64,000 nt of DNA from Streptomyces sp. NBC_00459 (GTDB taxonomy: Bacteria; Actinomycetota; Actinomycetes; Streptomycetales; Streptomycetaceae), in assembly GCF_036013955.1 (NCBI RefSeq), contig NZ_CP107903.1:6944001-7008000 (forward strand). Direction: 5' to 3'. Positions 55,640 through 63,846 of this stretch are shown here, piece after piece; the first letter of the stretch is position 1; the number at the start of each line of letters is the position of its first letter. Below the pieces are notes generated by a model. The model had not been told where the DNA came from and did no database searches. It was given only the letters and a program-made list of their open reading frames with translations. The translations under genes were made by a program, and so were the position numbers.

Positions 55640-55850
55640 TGCCGAACCCCGGGTAAGGCCTTGTCCGCGCTGACCGGCCACGGATGAGTGATCCTTCCGC
55701 AGGGGCGGGAGCCGCCCTTCGCCGCGCCACTACACTGCCGTACTACCAACGCGTCAGGCCCACAGCGTCGTGCGTCTCCAACGCGGTAGCACCTCCACCG
55801 CCTGCGGCCGTCGGGACGGCCGTCCGCATAGGACTGAGTGAGGACCTCAC
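55640..55850 (+). other. Promoter and leader region of serA
   Basis: A -10-like TACACT lies at 55731-55736 with no clear -35. A 56-codon frame starts at ATG 55684 and stops in the TGA that overlaps the serA GTG (55851-55854). It looks uncharacteristic (Pro/Ala-rich, no ribosome site) and spans the -10 candidate, so I do not call it a gene. Confidence 0.5.
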
Positions 55851-57440
55851 GTGAGCTCGAAACCTGTCGTACTCATCGCTGAAGAGCTGTCGCCCGCGAC
55901 CGTCGACGCGCTCGGCCCGGACTTCGAGATCCGGCACTGCAACGGAGCGGACCGAGCCGAACTGCTCCCCGCCATCGCCGACGTCGACGCGATCCTGATC
56001 CGCTCGGCCACCAAGGTCGACGCCGAGGCGGTCGCCGCCGCCCGCAAGCTGAAGGTCGTCGCACGAGCCGGCGTCGGCCTGGACAACGTGGACGTCTCCG
56101 CCGCCACCAAGGCCGGCGTGATGGTCGTCAACGCCCCCACCTCGAACATCGTCACCGCCGCCGAGCTGGCCTGCGGTCTGCTGCTGGCGACCGCACGCCA
56201 CATCCCGCAGGCCAACACCGCGCTCAAGAACGGCGAGTGGAAGCGCAGCAAGTACACGGGCGTCGAGCTGGCCGAGAAGACCCTCGGTGTCGTGGGCCTC
56301 GGGCGCATCGGCGCGCTCGTCGCGCAGCGCATGTCCGCGTTCGGCATGAAGGTCGTCGCCTACGACCCCTACATCCAGCCCGCGCGGGCCGCCCAGATGG
56401 GCGTCAAGATCCTGTCGCTGGACGAGCTCCTCGAGGTCTCCGACTTCATCACCGTGCACCTGCCGAAGACCCCCGAGACCGTCGGTCTCATCGGTGACGA
56501 GGCGCTGCACAAGGTCAAGCCGAGCGTCCGAATCGTGAACGCCGCGCGTGGCGGGATCGTCGACGAGGAGGCGCTGTACTCGGCGCTCAAGGAGGGCCGC
56601 GTCGCCGGCGCCGGTCTCGACGTGTACGCGAAGGAGCCCTGCACGGACTCCCCGCTGTTCGAGCTGGACGAGGTCGTCTGCACCCCGCACCTCGGCGCTT
56701 CCACGGACGAGGCGCAGGAGAAGGCCGGTATCTCCGTCGCCCGCTCGGTGCGTCTCGCGCTCGCCGGTGAGCTGGTCCCGGACGCGGTGAACGTCCAGGG
56801 CGGCGTCATCGCCGAGGACGTCAAGCCGGGTCTGCCGCTCGCCGAGAAGCTCGGCCGTATCTTCACCGCGCTCGCGGGCGAGGTCGCGGTCCGTCTCGAC
56901 GTCGAGGTGTACGGCGAGATCACCCAGCACGATGTGAAGGTGCTCGAACTCTCCGCTCTCAAGGGCGTGTTCGAGGACGTCGTCGACGAGACCGTGTCGT
57001 ACGTCAACGCCCCGCTGTTCGCCCAGGAGCGTGGCGTCGAGGTACGGCTGACGACCAGCTCGGAGTCGGCCGACCACCGCAACGTCGTGACCGTGCGCGG
57101 CACGCTCAGCAGCGGCGAGGAGGTGTCGGTCTCCGGCACGCTGGCCGGTCCCAAGCACCACCAGAAGATCGTCGCGGTCGGCGAGTACGACGTCGACCTC
57201 GCGCTCGCCGACCACATGGTCGTGTACCGGTACGCGGACCGGCCGGGTGTCGTCGGCACGGTCGGCCGGATCTTCGGCGAGGCCGGGATCAACATCGCCG
57301 GGATGCAGGTGTCCCGGTCGGTGGCGGGCGGCGAGGCGCTGGCCGTCCTGACCGTCGACGACACGGTTGCCCCCGGCGTATTGGCGGAAGTGGCCGAGGA
57401 GATCGGGGCGACGTCGGCTCGATCGGTCAACCTGGTCTGA
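55851..57440 (+). CDS. serA: D-3-phosphoglycerate dehydrogenase
   Basis: First step of serine synthesis: oxidises 3-phosphoglycerate with NAD. The 529-aa long form has the Rossmann motif GLGRIG (149-154) and catalytic Arg233, Glu262 and His280. An allosteric substrate-binding domain (about 305-450) is followed by a C-terminal ACT domain (VYRYADRPGVVGTVGRIFGEAGINIAGMQV) for serine feedback. GTG 55851 lacks a strong ribosome site. It lies just downstream of ilvBNC, so serine and branched-chain synthesis are neighbours; glyA, at the other end of the window, uses the product. Confidence 0.97.
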   Translation: MSSKPVVLIAEELSPATVDALGPDFEIRHCNGADRAELLPAIADVDAILIRSATKVDAEAVAAARKLKVVARAGVGLDNVDVSAATKAGVMVVNAPTSNIVTAAELACGLLLATARHIPQANTALKNGEWKRSKYTGVELAEKTLGVVGLGRIGALVAQRMSAFGMKVVAYDPYIQPARAAQMGVKILSLDELLEVSDFITVHLPKTPETVGLIGDEALHKVKPSVRIVNAARGGIVDEEALYSALKEGRVAGAGLDVYAKEPCTDSPLFELDEVVCTPHLGASTDEAQEKAGISVARSVRLALAGELVPDAVNVQGGVIAEDVKPGLPLAEKLGRIFTALAGEVAVRLDVEVYGEITQHDVKVLELSALKGVFEDVVDETVSYVNAPLFAQERGVEVRLTTSSESADHRNVVTVRGTLSSGEEVSVSGTLAGPKHHQKIVAVGEYDVDLALADHMVVYRYADRPGVVGTVGRIFGEAGINIAGMQVSRSVAGGEALAVLTVDDTVAPGVLAEVAEEIGATSARSVNLV

Positions 57441-57450
57441 GGTGACCGTC

Positions 57451-57523
57451 GTCCGGGGGCTGCCGCCCCCGGGCCCCCGCTTCGGCCTGAACGGCCTCGT
57501 CCTCAATCGCCGGACGGGCTGGA
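57451..57523 (-). repeat. Streptomyces extragenic repeat, copy B (inverted)
   Basis: Read on the minus strand, CCAGCCCGTCCGGCG, GAGGACGAG, a GGCC-GTTCA-GGCC mini-hairpin and a GGGGGC-rich tail match copy A at 26429-26490. The mini-hairpin arms are GGCC here and CGCG there; pairing is kept. Confidence 0.75.
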
Positions 57524-57547
57524 TGGCCTGAGCGGTGCTTGGATGCG

Positions 57548-57587
57548 AACGCGGGCCTCCTGAGGGTTTCCTCAGGAGGCCCGCGTT
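57548..57587. terminator. Perfect 18-bp stem terminator after serA
   Basis: AACGCGGGCCTCCTGAGG (57548-57565) is exactly complementary to 57570-57587 with a GTTT loop, followed by TT. It lies between serA and the convergent exporter gene and probably terminates both. Confidence 0.88.
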
Positions 57588-57597
57588 TCCCGTTTCC

Positions 57598-59154
57598 CTA
57601 GACGACAGCCTCCTCCGTCTTCTCAACAACCGTCTCCCGCACGGTCACCCCGCGCAGCGCCCGCGCCGCCAGCACCGCCGCCCCCAGCAGGAGCACCACC
57701 CCGGCGATCGCAGCGGCCTGCATTCCATGGGCGTACGCCTCCCTGGCCGCTGTGACCAGCGCGTCTCCCGTGCGCGCCGGGAGCTGCTGGGCCACTGCCA
57801 GTGCGCCGCCGAGGGTTTCCTGGGCCGCGGCGGGTGCCGAGGCCGGGATGTCGTGGCGGTAGACCGCCGTACCGATCGAGCCCAGCACCGCCATGCCCAG
57901 CGCGCCGCCGAACTCCGCGCCCGTCTCCAGCAGGGACGCGGCGGTGCCCGCCTTGTCGAGGGGGGCGGTGCTCAGGCCCAGGTCCATCATCTGGGACATC
58001 ACGGTGACGATGCCGGCCGCGAGGACGCCCGCGCCGGCCAGCACCAGCCACAGCGAGTCCGTGCCGACCAGGGCCAGCAGCCCGTATCCGCCCGCCGCCG
58101 TGACGAAGCCGCCGGCGACGACATGGGCGCGCTGCACGCCCCGCTGGACGAGGGCGGCGGCGACGGGGGCCGCGATGCCGACCAGGACCGTCGGCAGCAG
58201 GCCCCACAGCGCGGCCTCGATGGAGCTCTTGCCGAGCACCGACTGGAGGTACTGCGTGGTGAAGTACGCCGAGCCCATCATCGCGAACGCGGAGAGCAGG
58301 TTCAGGGTGACGGCCGGACCGAAGCCGCGGCCCCGGAACAGCGCGGGGGAGATGAGGGGCGAGGCCGACGTGCGCTGGCGCTGGACGAAGAGGTAGGCGA
58401 AGAACAGGCCGACGGTGACCGAGAGGACGTACTGCGTGTGCCAGCCCTCGGACGGGATCTCCTTGAGGCCGTAGATCACGGGGAGGACGGCGGCCATCGA
58501 CAGGGGGACGCTGAGGAGGTCGAAGCGGCCCGGGTCCGGGTTCTTCGACTCGGGGAGCAGGATCGGGCCCAGGACCAGCAGCAGCGCCATCGCGGGCAGG
58601 TTGACCAGGAAGACCGAGCCCCACCAGAAGTACTCGACCAGCAGTCCGCTCATCACCGAGCCGAGGGCGATGCCGCCGGTCATGACGCCGGACCACATGC
58701 CGATCGCCCTGGCGCGCTGGCCGGGGTCGCGGAACATCGTGCGGACCAGGGCCATCGTCGACGGCATCAGGGTCGCGCCGCCGATGCCGAGGACCGCGCG
58801 GGCTGCGATCAGGGTCTCGGCGCTGTTCGCGTAGGCGGCGAGCAGCGAGCCCGCGCCGAAGGCGGCGGCGCCGATGAGGAGGAGCCGGCGGCGGCCGATG
58901 CGGTCGCCGAGCGAGCCCATCGTCATCAGCAGGCCGGCCAGGACGAAGGCGTAGATGTCGAAGATCCACAGCTGCTGGGTGCCGGTCGGCTCCAGGTCCG
59001 CGCTGATCGCGGGAACGGCGAAGTAGAGAACGGAGACATCCATCGAGACCAGCAGCAGAGGCAGCATCAGCACGCCCAGCGCGGTCCATTCGCGGCGGCC
59101 GGCACGAGGGCCGGGGGAAGCGGTCGTGCTCGTCGTGCTCGTCGGGTTCGTCAT
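57598..59154 (-). CDS. MFS drug-exporter (DHA2, 14-helix type)
   Basis: A 518-aa membrane exporter. It has 14 predicted helices, the DHA2 motif A GSLGDRIGRRRLLLIG and motif C LGSVMSGLLV. It resembles QacA/SmvA-type multidrug proton antiporters; the substrate is unknown. The C-terminal end is acidic. Upstream, a -35 TAGACA and -10 TATATT with 17-bp spacing place transcription at or near the ATG (7 bases after the -10), so the message is leaderless. The divergent TetR gene at 59251 and its operator array probably control it. Confidence 0.94.
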   Translation of the reverse strand: MTNPTSTTSTTASPGPRAGRREWTALGVLMLPLLLVSMDVSVLYFAVPAISADLEPTGTQQLWIFDIYAFVLAGLLMTMGSLGDRIGRRRLLLIGAAAFGAGSLLAAYANSAETLIAARAVLGIGGATLMPSTMALVRTMFRDPGQRARAIGMWSGVMTGGIALGSVMSGLLVEYFWWGSVFLVNLPAMALLLVLGPILLPESKNPDPGRFDLLSVPLSMAAVLPVIYGLKEIPSEGWHTQYVLSVTVGLFFAYLFVQRQRTSASPLISPALFRGRGFGPAVTLNLLSAFAMMGSAYFTTQYLQSVLGKSSIEAALWGLLPTVLVGIAAPVAAALVQRGVQRAHVVAGGFVTAAGGYGLLALVGTDSLWLVLAGAGVLAAGIVTVMSQMMDLGLSTAPLDKAGTAASLLETGAEFGGALGMAVLGSIGTAVYRHDIPASAPAAAQETLGGALAVAQQLPARTGDALVTAAREAYAHGMQAAAIAGVVLLLGAAVLAARALRGVTVRETVVEKTEEAVV

Positions 59155-59161
59155 GGCAGGG

Positions 59162-59190
59162 AATATACGGCCGTATTAAACGGCTGTCTA
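59162..59190 (-). promoter_or_regulatory. Promoter of the exporter gene
   Basis: On the minus strand, TAGACA (59190-59185) and TATATT (59167-59162) are separated by 17 bp, close to consensus. The start codon at 59154 follows 7 bases after the -10. Operator site 1 overlaps the -10 by one base. Confidence 0.8.
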
Positions 59191-59226
59191 GAACGGTCGT
59201 GTAATTCGTTTGTCTAGGACGACCGT
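59165..59226. promoter_or_regulatory. Three operator-like sites at 26-bp spacing (TetR divergon)
   Basis: ACGGCCGT (59167-59174, inside the 12-bp palindrome ATACGGCCGTAT), ACGGTCGT (59193-59200) and ACGACCGT (59219-59226) begin exactly 26 bp apart. The second and third are preceded by GTCTAG in the same register (12 of 15 bases match). They cover the exporter promoter and the region before the regulator's -10. They are candidate TetR binding sites. Confidence 0.75.
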
Positions 59227-59250
59227 ATGGATCGCGGGTAGGGTGGTCGC

Positions 59251-59838
59251 ATGGGACACCGCGAGGATCTGCTCGAAGGCGCCAGGCGCTGCCTGCTGGA
59301 GAAGGGCTTCGTGCGCACGACCGCGCGCGACATCGTCAGGGAGTCGGGGACCAACCTGGCGTCGATCGGCTACCACTACGGCTCGAAGGACAAGCTCCTC
59401 GCCGAGGCGTACGTCTCGCTGGTGGAGGGGCTCTCCGACGACTTCGCCCCCGCCGTGGAGACGGCTGGCGGCACCGGACCCGGCTCGCTCGACCGGTTCC
59501 AGGAGGTCTGGTCGAACATCATCGCCACCATGCGGCAGCCGGGTTCGCTGTGGCGCCTGAGCGTGGAGATCGTGGCCATGGGAGACCAACTGCCCACCGT
59601 CCGCGACCACTTGGCGCAGGCCCAGCGCGAGGCGGGGCGTGGCATCATCCCGCTGTTCCTCGGGGGCAAGGAGGAGGACGTGTCGGAGGACGACGTCGAC
59701 TCCGTCGGCCAGTTCTACAACACCCTGATGACCGGACTCATCTGCCAGTACGTCTTCGACCCGACGACGGCTCCGACCGCGGAACAGCTCACCGAAGGGT
59801 TCCGCCGGGTCATCGGGGCATCCGCGGCCGACTCCTAG
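59251..59838 (+). CDS. TetR-family repressor of the divergent exporter
   Basis: A 195-aa regulator. The helix-turn-helix is EDLLEGARRCLLEKGFVRTTARDIVRESGTNLASIGYHYGSKDKLL, typical TetR. The C-terminal domain is a ligand-binding TetR_C type. ATG 59251 follows TAGGGT by 6 bases, so it is leaderless or nearly so. It is divergent from the DHA2 exporter (97 bp between starts) and likely represses both genes through the 26-bp-spaced sites. The stop shares CTAG with the convergent PucR gene. Confidence 0.94.
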   Translation: MGHREDLLEGARRCLLEKGFVRTTARDIVRESGTNLASIGYHYGSKDKLLAEAYVSLVEGLSDDFAPAVETAGGTGPGSLDRFQEVWSNIIATMRQPGSLWRLSVEIVAMGDQLPTVRDHLAQAQREAGRGIIPLFLGGKEEDVSEDDVDSVGQFYNTLMTGLICQYVFDPTTAPTAEQLTEGFRRVIGASAADS

Positions 59839-61031
59839 AGCCGCGCCCCCTTCAGCGCCATGTGCAGCAGCAGGCGGTCCTCGCCGTCGTCCAGGTCCAG
59901 GCCCGTCAGCTGCTCCACCCGGGACAGGCGGTAGTACAGCGTCTGGCGGTGGATGCCCAGCTCGGCCGCCGTGCGGCCCGCCTGGCCCGCCCGGTCGAGG
60001 TAGACCTCGGCGGTGCGGGCCAGTTCCTGGTGGGCGGGGGAGAGCAGGGTGCGTACGGCGGGGTCCTGAGCCGTGTCCGGGGGCAGCGCGGTGAGGAGAC
60101 GGTACGGGCCGATCGCGCCCCACTCCGCGACCGGGCCGAGACGTGGTTCCGCCAGGGCCGCGCGGGCCGACGCCGAGGCCTCCTGCCAGGCGGTGGCCAG
60201 AGCGGCGAGGCCGGTGCGCGGTGCGCCGACGCCGGCCGCGACCGCGCCCTCCGTCTCCTTCAGCAGCCGGGCCGCCGCCGTGAGCGCCGGGGCGGGTACG
60301 TCCGTCGCGCGCAGCCTGATCAGCAGCGCCAGGCTCTGCGCCGCCGTGCCCCACGGCACCGTGCACACCGCCGTCGCGTGCGGCACCGTACGGGCCGAGG
60401 GGGCGTCTTCCGGATCCGCGGACGGCCAGGGCGCCACGCACACCACCGCGTGCGGGCCCTCGCCGCGCGCCCCCAGGGCCGTACGCAGCGCCGCCACCGC
60501 CATGTCCCGCTGCCAGCCGCGCTCGGCGGTCAGCACCGTCCGGAACTCGCGGGTCAGATCGGCCCCGGCCTGCGCCTCGTCCGCCAGCAGCGAGCCGATC
60601 CGGTCCGCCACCTCCATGGCCGCCGTCAGCTGCTCCGCCGAGGGGCCCGGATCGTCGTCGAGCAGCCAGACATAGCCGAGAACGACACCCCGATGGCGTA
60701 CGGGGAGACAGATCCGCCCCCGGTACACCCCCGCCTCCGGGGTGGGCGGGATACGGACCGGGCCGGTCGCGCGTGTGATGCCGAAGCCCTCGAACCACGA
60801 GCGGACGGTCGGTGTCGAGCGTCGGGTGAGGATCGAGCGCGCCCGCACCGGGTCCAGTGCCGACGCGTCCAGCTCGCCCTCGCTGTCGTAGGCGCCGAAG
60901 ACGAGCAGTTCGAAGTCGCGGTTCTCCAGCGTCGCGGGGGCGCCGAGGAGCTCCGAGATGTCGTCCACCAGTTCCTGGTAGTCGCCGTGATGGTCGCCGC
61001 TCGCCTGGCTCATGCGGGCATTCTCGCGCAT
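59835..61031 (-). CDS. PucR-family transcriptional regulator
   Basis: The 398-aa regulator has an N-terminal sensor-like region (about 20-230, GAF-like with VYRGRICLPVRHRGVVLGYVWLLDDD) and the C-terminal PucR helix-turn-helix (LGIHRQTLYYRLSRVEQLTGLDL). ATG 61031 is chosen because AAGGTG lies about 8 bases upstream; starts at 61013 and 61052 are possible. It is divergent from proline dehydrogenase and pruA, so it is the likely proline-responsive regulator (inference from position and from PucR regulators of proline use elsewhere). Its stop overlaps the TetR stop in CTAG. Confidence 0.9.
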   Translation of the reverse strand: MRENARMSQASGDHHGDYQELVDDISELLGAPATLENRDFELLVFGAYDSEGELDASALDPVRARSILTRRSTPTVRSWFEGFGITRATGPVRIPPTPEAGVYRGRICLPVRHRGVVLGYVWLLDDDPGPSAEQLTAAMEVADRIGSLLADEAQAGADLTREFRTVLTAERGWQRDMAVAALRTALGARGEGPHAVVCVAPWPSADPEDAPSARTVPHATAVCTVPWGTAAQSLALLIRLRATDVPAPALTAAARLLKETEGAVAAGVGAPRTGLAALATAWQEASASARAALAEPRLGPVAEWGAIGPYRLLTALPPDTAQDPAVRTLLSPAHQELARTAEVYLDRAGQAGRTAAELGIHRQTLYYRLSRVEQLTGLDLDDGEDRLLLHMALKGARL

Positions 61032-61172
61032 TCCGGCGGCACCTTCAGACATCTGTATGAGATCTGGGGCACGGATGCGTGACAGCTGTCGATGGCCCAC
61101 GATCGGAGGGATCTCTAGGTTTCACGGTGGTTCTCCGGTTCTCCGTCTACCGGCCTTCAGTGGAGGTGCCCC
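61032..61172. promoter_or_regulatory. Divergent region before proline dehydrogenase
   Basis: It contains a perfect 10-bp palindrome GACAGCTGTC (61081-61090), CAGACATCTGTATGAGATCTG-type imperfect repeats just upstream, and a tandem GGTTCTCC repeat near 61130-61145. These are candidate PucR sites. GGAGGTG is the ribosome site for GTG 61173. Confidence 0.45.
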
Positions 61173-62099
61173 GTGCTGGGTCCCGTGATTCTCGCCGCCT
61201 CGCGCAGCGACCGGATGCGCCGACTGATCTCGGCCGCCCCGGTCACCAGGCCGGTCGTCGACCGCTTCATCCCCGGCGAGACGGTCGACGACGTCGTACC
61301 GATCGTCCAGGACCTCACCGACCGGGGGCTGGAAGTCACCCTGGACGTGGTCGGCGAGGACATCACCACCCCCGAGCAGGCCGCCGCCGCCCGGGACGCC
61401 TATCTGGAACTGGTCGAGCGGCTCGGCGAACTGGAGCTCGGCACCCGCGCCGAGATGTCCGTCAAGCTGTCGCTGTTCGGACAGGCGCTGGTGGGCGGGC
61501 ACGAGCTCGCCCTCGCCAACATCCGGCCCGTCGTCGAGGCCGCCGCCGCGATCGGTACGACGGTCACGCTCGACGCGGAGGACCACACCACCCTGGACTC
61601 GATGTTCGCGATCCACGAGGAACTCCGGAAGGACTTCCCGCAGACCGGCTGCGTCATCCAGGCCTATCTGTACCGCACCGAGACCGACGCCCGCCGCCTC
61701 GCCGACAGCGGCAGCCGCGTACGGCTGGTCAAGGGCGCGTACAAGGAGCCCACCGAGGTCGCCCACCAGCAGAAGTCCGAGATCGACAAGGCGTACGTCC
61801 GCATCCTGAAGATCCTGATGGACGGCGAGGGGTACCCGATGATCGGGTCCCACGACCCGCGCCTCATCTCCATCGCCCAGGAACTCGCCCGGCGCGCGAG
61901 CCGCAAGCCCGACGAGTACGAGTTCCAGATGCTGTACGGGATCAGGAGCGACGAGCATCTGCGGCTCGCCGCGGAGGGACACCGGATGCGTGTCTACACC
62001 GCCTACGGGACGGACTGGTACGGGTACTTCATGCGGAGGCTGGCAGAACGCCCCGCCAACCTCCTCTTCTTCGGACGTTCGATCCTCACCAAGGGCTGA
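61173..62099 (+). CDS. Proline dehydrogenase
   Basis: Flavin enzyme that oxidises proline to pyrroline-5-carboxylate. The 308-aa monofunctional form has the barrel motifs LGTRAEMSVKLSLFG, TLDAEDHTTLDSMF, CVIQAYLYRTETDA, LVKGAYKEP and the C-terminal YGTDWYGYFMRRLAERPAN. GTG 61173 follows GGAGGTG at ideal spacing. pruA begins 62 bp later, so the pair forms a proline catabolic operon. Confidence 0.95.
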   Translation: MLGPVILAASRSDRMRRLISAAPVTRPVVDRFIPGETVDDVVPIVQDLTDRGLEVTLDVVGEDITTPEQAAAARDAYLELVERLGELELGTRAEMSVKLSLFGQALVGGHELALANIRPVVEAAAAIGTTVTLDAEDHTTLDSMFAIHEELRKDFPQTGCVIQAYLYRTETDARRLADSGSRVRLVKGAYKEPTEVAHQQKSEIDKAYVRILKILMDGEGYPMIGSHDPRLISIAQELARRASRKPDEYEFQMLYGIRSDEHLRLAAEGHRMRVYTAYGTDWYGYFMRRLAERPANLLFFGRSILTKG

Positions 62100-62161
62100 G
62101 ACCAAGGGATTTGGCCCCCGACAACACCCGCTCACTCACCCCTCAAGGAGATTCGGAAACC

Positions 62162-63802
62162 ATGGACGCCGTCACCCAGGTCCCCACCCCCGTCAACGAG
62201 CCGGTGCACGGCTACGCCCCCGGGTCGCCCGAGCGGGCCCGCCTGGAGGCCAGGCTCAAGGAGCTGGCCGAGAACCCCGTCGACCTCCCGATGACCATCG
62301 GCGGCCACCGGCGCATGGGCGGCGGCGAGCGGTTCGACGTGGTGCAGCCGCACCACCACGCGGCCCGCCTCGGCACCTACGCCAACGCCACCCGGCAGGA
62401 CGCCCAGGACGCGATCGACGCGGCCCTCGCCGCCGCGCCCGCCTGGCGCGCGATGTCGTTCGACGACCGTGCCGCGATCATCCTGCGCGCCGCCGAACTG
62501 CTGGCCGGCCCCTGGCGCGAGACCCTCGCCGCGTCCACCATGCTCGGCCAGTCGAAGACCGCCCAGCAGGCCGAGATCGACTGTCCGTGCGAGCTGGTCG
62601 ATTTCTGGCGCTTCAACGTCAAGTACGCGCGCGATCTGCTCGCCGAGCAGCCGCCCGCCAACTCCCCGGGCGTCTGGAACCGTCTCGACCACCGTCCCCT
62701 CGAAGGCTTCGTCTACGCGATCACCCCCTTCAACTTCACGGCCATCGCGGGCAATCTGCCCACCGCGCCCGCCCTCATGGGCAACGTGGTGGTGTGGAAG
62801 CCGTCCCCGACGCAGACCCACTCCGCCGTTCTCCTGATGCAACTGCTGGAGGAGGCCGGACTGCCCAAGGGCGTCATCAACCTCGTCACCGGTGACGGCA
62901 TCGAGGTCTCCAAGGTGGCTCTGGAGCACCACGATCTGGCCGGCATCCACTTCACCGGATCGACGAAGACCTTCCAGTACCTCTGGAAGACGGTCGGCGC
63001 GAACATCGAGAAGTACCGCTCGTACCCGCGTCTCGTCGGCGAGACCGGCGGCAAGGACTTCGTCGTCGCCCACCCGAGCGCCGACCGGGCGGTCCTGAAG
63101 ACGGCCCTCACTCGCGGTGCCTTCGAGTACCAGGGCCAGAAGTGCAGCGCGACCTCGCGCGCCTACATCCCTGCCTCCATCTGGAACGACGGCTTCCGGG
63201 AGGAGTTCGCCGCCGAGGTCGACGGCTTGACCATGGGTGACGTCACCGATCTGTCCCACTTCATCGGCGCGGTCATCGACGAGCGCGCCTTCGCCAAGAA
63301 CAAGGCCGCCATCGACCGCGCGAAGTCCGACCCGACGTGCACGATCGTGGCGGGCGGCTCCTACGACGACTCGGTCGGCTGGTTCGTCCGCCCGACGGTC
63401 GTGGAGTGCACGGACCCGGCCAACCAGGTCTTCACCACCGAGTACTTCGGCCCGTTCCTCGCCGTGTACGTGTACGACGACAGCTCGGACGACAAGTACG
63501 ACGCCATGCTGACCCAGATGGAGTCCGTGTCCGACTACGCGCTGACCGGCTCGGTCATCTCCGCAGACCGTGCGGCGGCCGCGTACACGATGGAGAAGCT
63601 GCGCTACGCGGCCGGCAACTTCTACATCAACGACAAGTCGACCGGCGCGGTCGTCGGGCAGCAGCCGTTCGGCGGCGGGCGCGCGTCCGGCACCAACGAC
63701 AAGGCGGGCGCCCCGCAGAACCTGATGCGCTGGACCCTGACCCGCTCCATCAAGGAGACCCTGGTCGCCCCGACCGACTACCCGTACCCGCACATGGGGT
63801 GA
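62162..63802 (+). CDS. pruA: 1-pyrroline-5-carboxylate dehydrogenase
   Basis: Aldehyde dehydrogenase that turns glutamate semialdehyde into glutamate with NAD. The 546-aa protein has the P5CDH-type features FTGS (264-267), GETGGKDFV with Glu294, and catalytic Cys328 in FEYQGQKCSATSRAY. ATG 62162 has AAGGAG upstream. It is separate from, not fused to, proline dehydrogenase; together they replace the PutA enzyme of many Gram-negatives. Confidence 0.97.
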   Translation: MDAVTQVPTPVNEPVHGYAPGSPERARLEARLKELAENPVDLPMTIGGHRRMGGGERFDVVQPHHHAARLGTYANATRQDAQDAIDAALAAAPAWRAMSFDDRAAIILRAAELLAGPWRETLAASTMLGQSKTAQQAEIDCPCELVDFWRFNVKYARDLLAEQPPANSPGVWNRLDHRPLEGFVYAITPFNFTAIAGNLPTAPALMGNVVVWKPSPTQTHSAVLLMQLLEEAGLPKGVINLVTGDGIEVSKVALEHHDLAGIHFTGSTKTFQYLWKTVGANIEKYRSYPRLVGETGGKDFVVAHPSADRAVLKTALTRGAFEYQGQKCSATSRAYIPASIWNDGFREEFAAEVDGLTMGDVTDLSHFIGAVIDERAFAKNKAAIDRAKSDPTCTIVAGGSYDDSVGWFVRPTVVECTDPANQVFTTEYFGPFLAVYVYDDSSDDKYDAMLTQMESVSDYALTGSVISADRAAAAYTMEKLRYAAGNFYINDKSTGAVVGQQPFGGGRASGTNDKAGAPQNLMRWTLTRSIKETLVAPTDYPYPHMG

Positions 63803-63846
63803 ATCTCCCTCGCACCCGGGGTCATGGGCCGGGCAGACTTCGGCCC

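Noticed and set aside
55684..55854. A 56-codon gene overlapping the serA start
   Set aside because: It covers a likely -10 box, is Pro/Ala-rich and has no ribosome site; chance is more likely.
61079..63802. A single 907-codon frame that looks like a proline dehydrogenase-P5CDH (PutA) fusion
   Set aside because: Its first third is in another frame than the dehydrogenase and has no motif. Two separate genes with their own ribosome sites account for the sequence.
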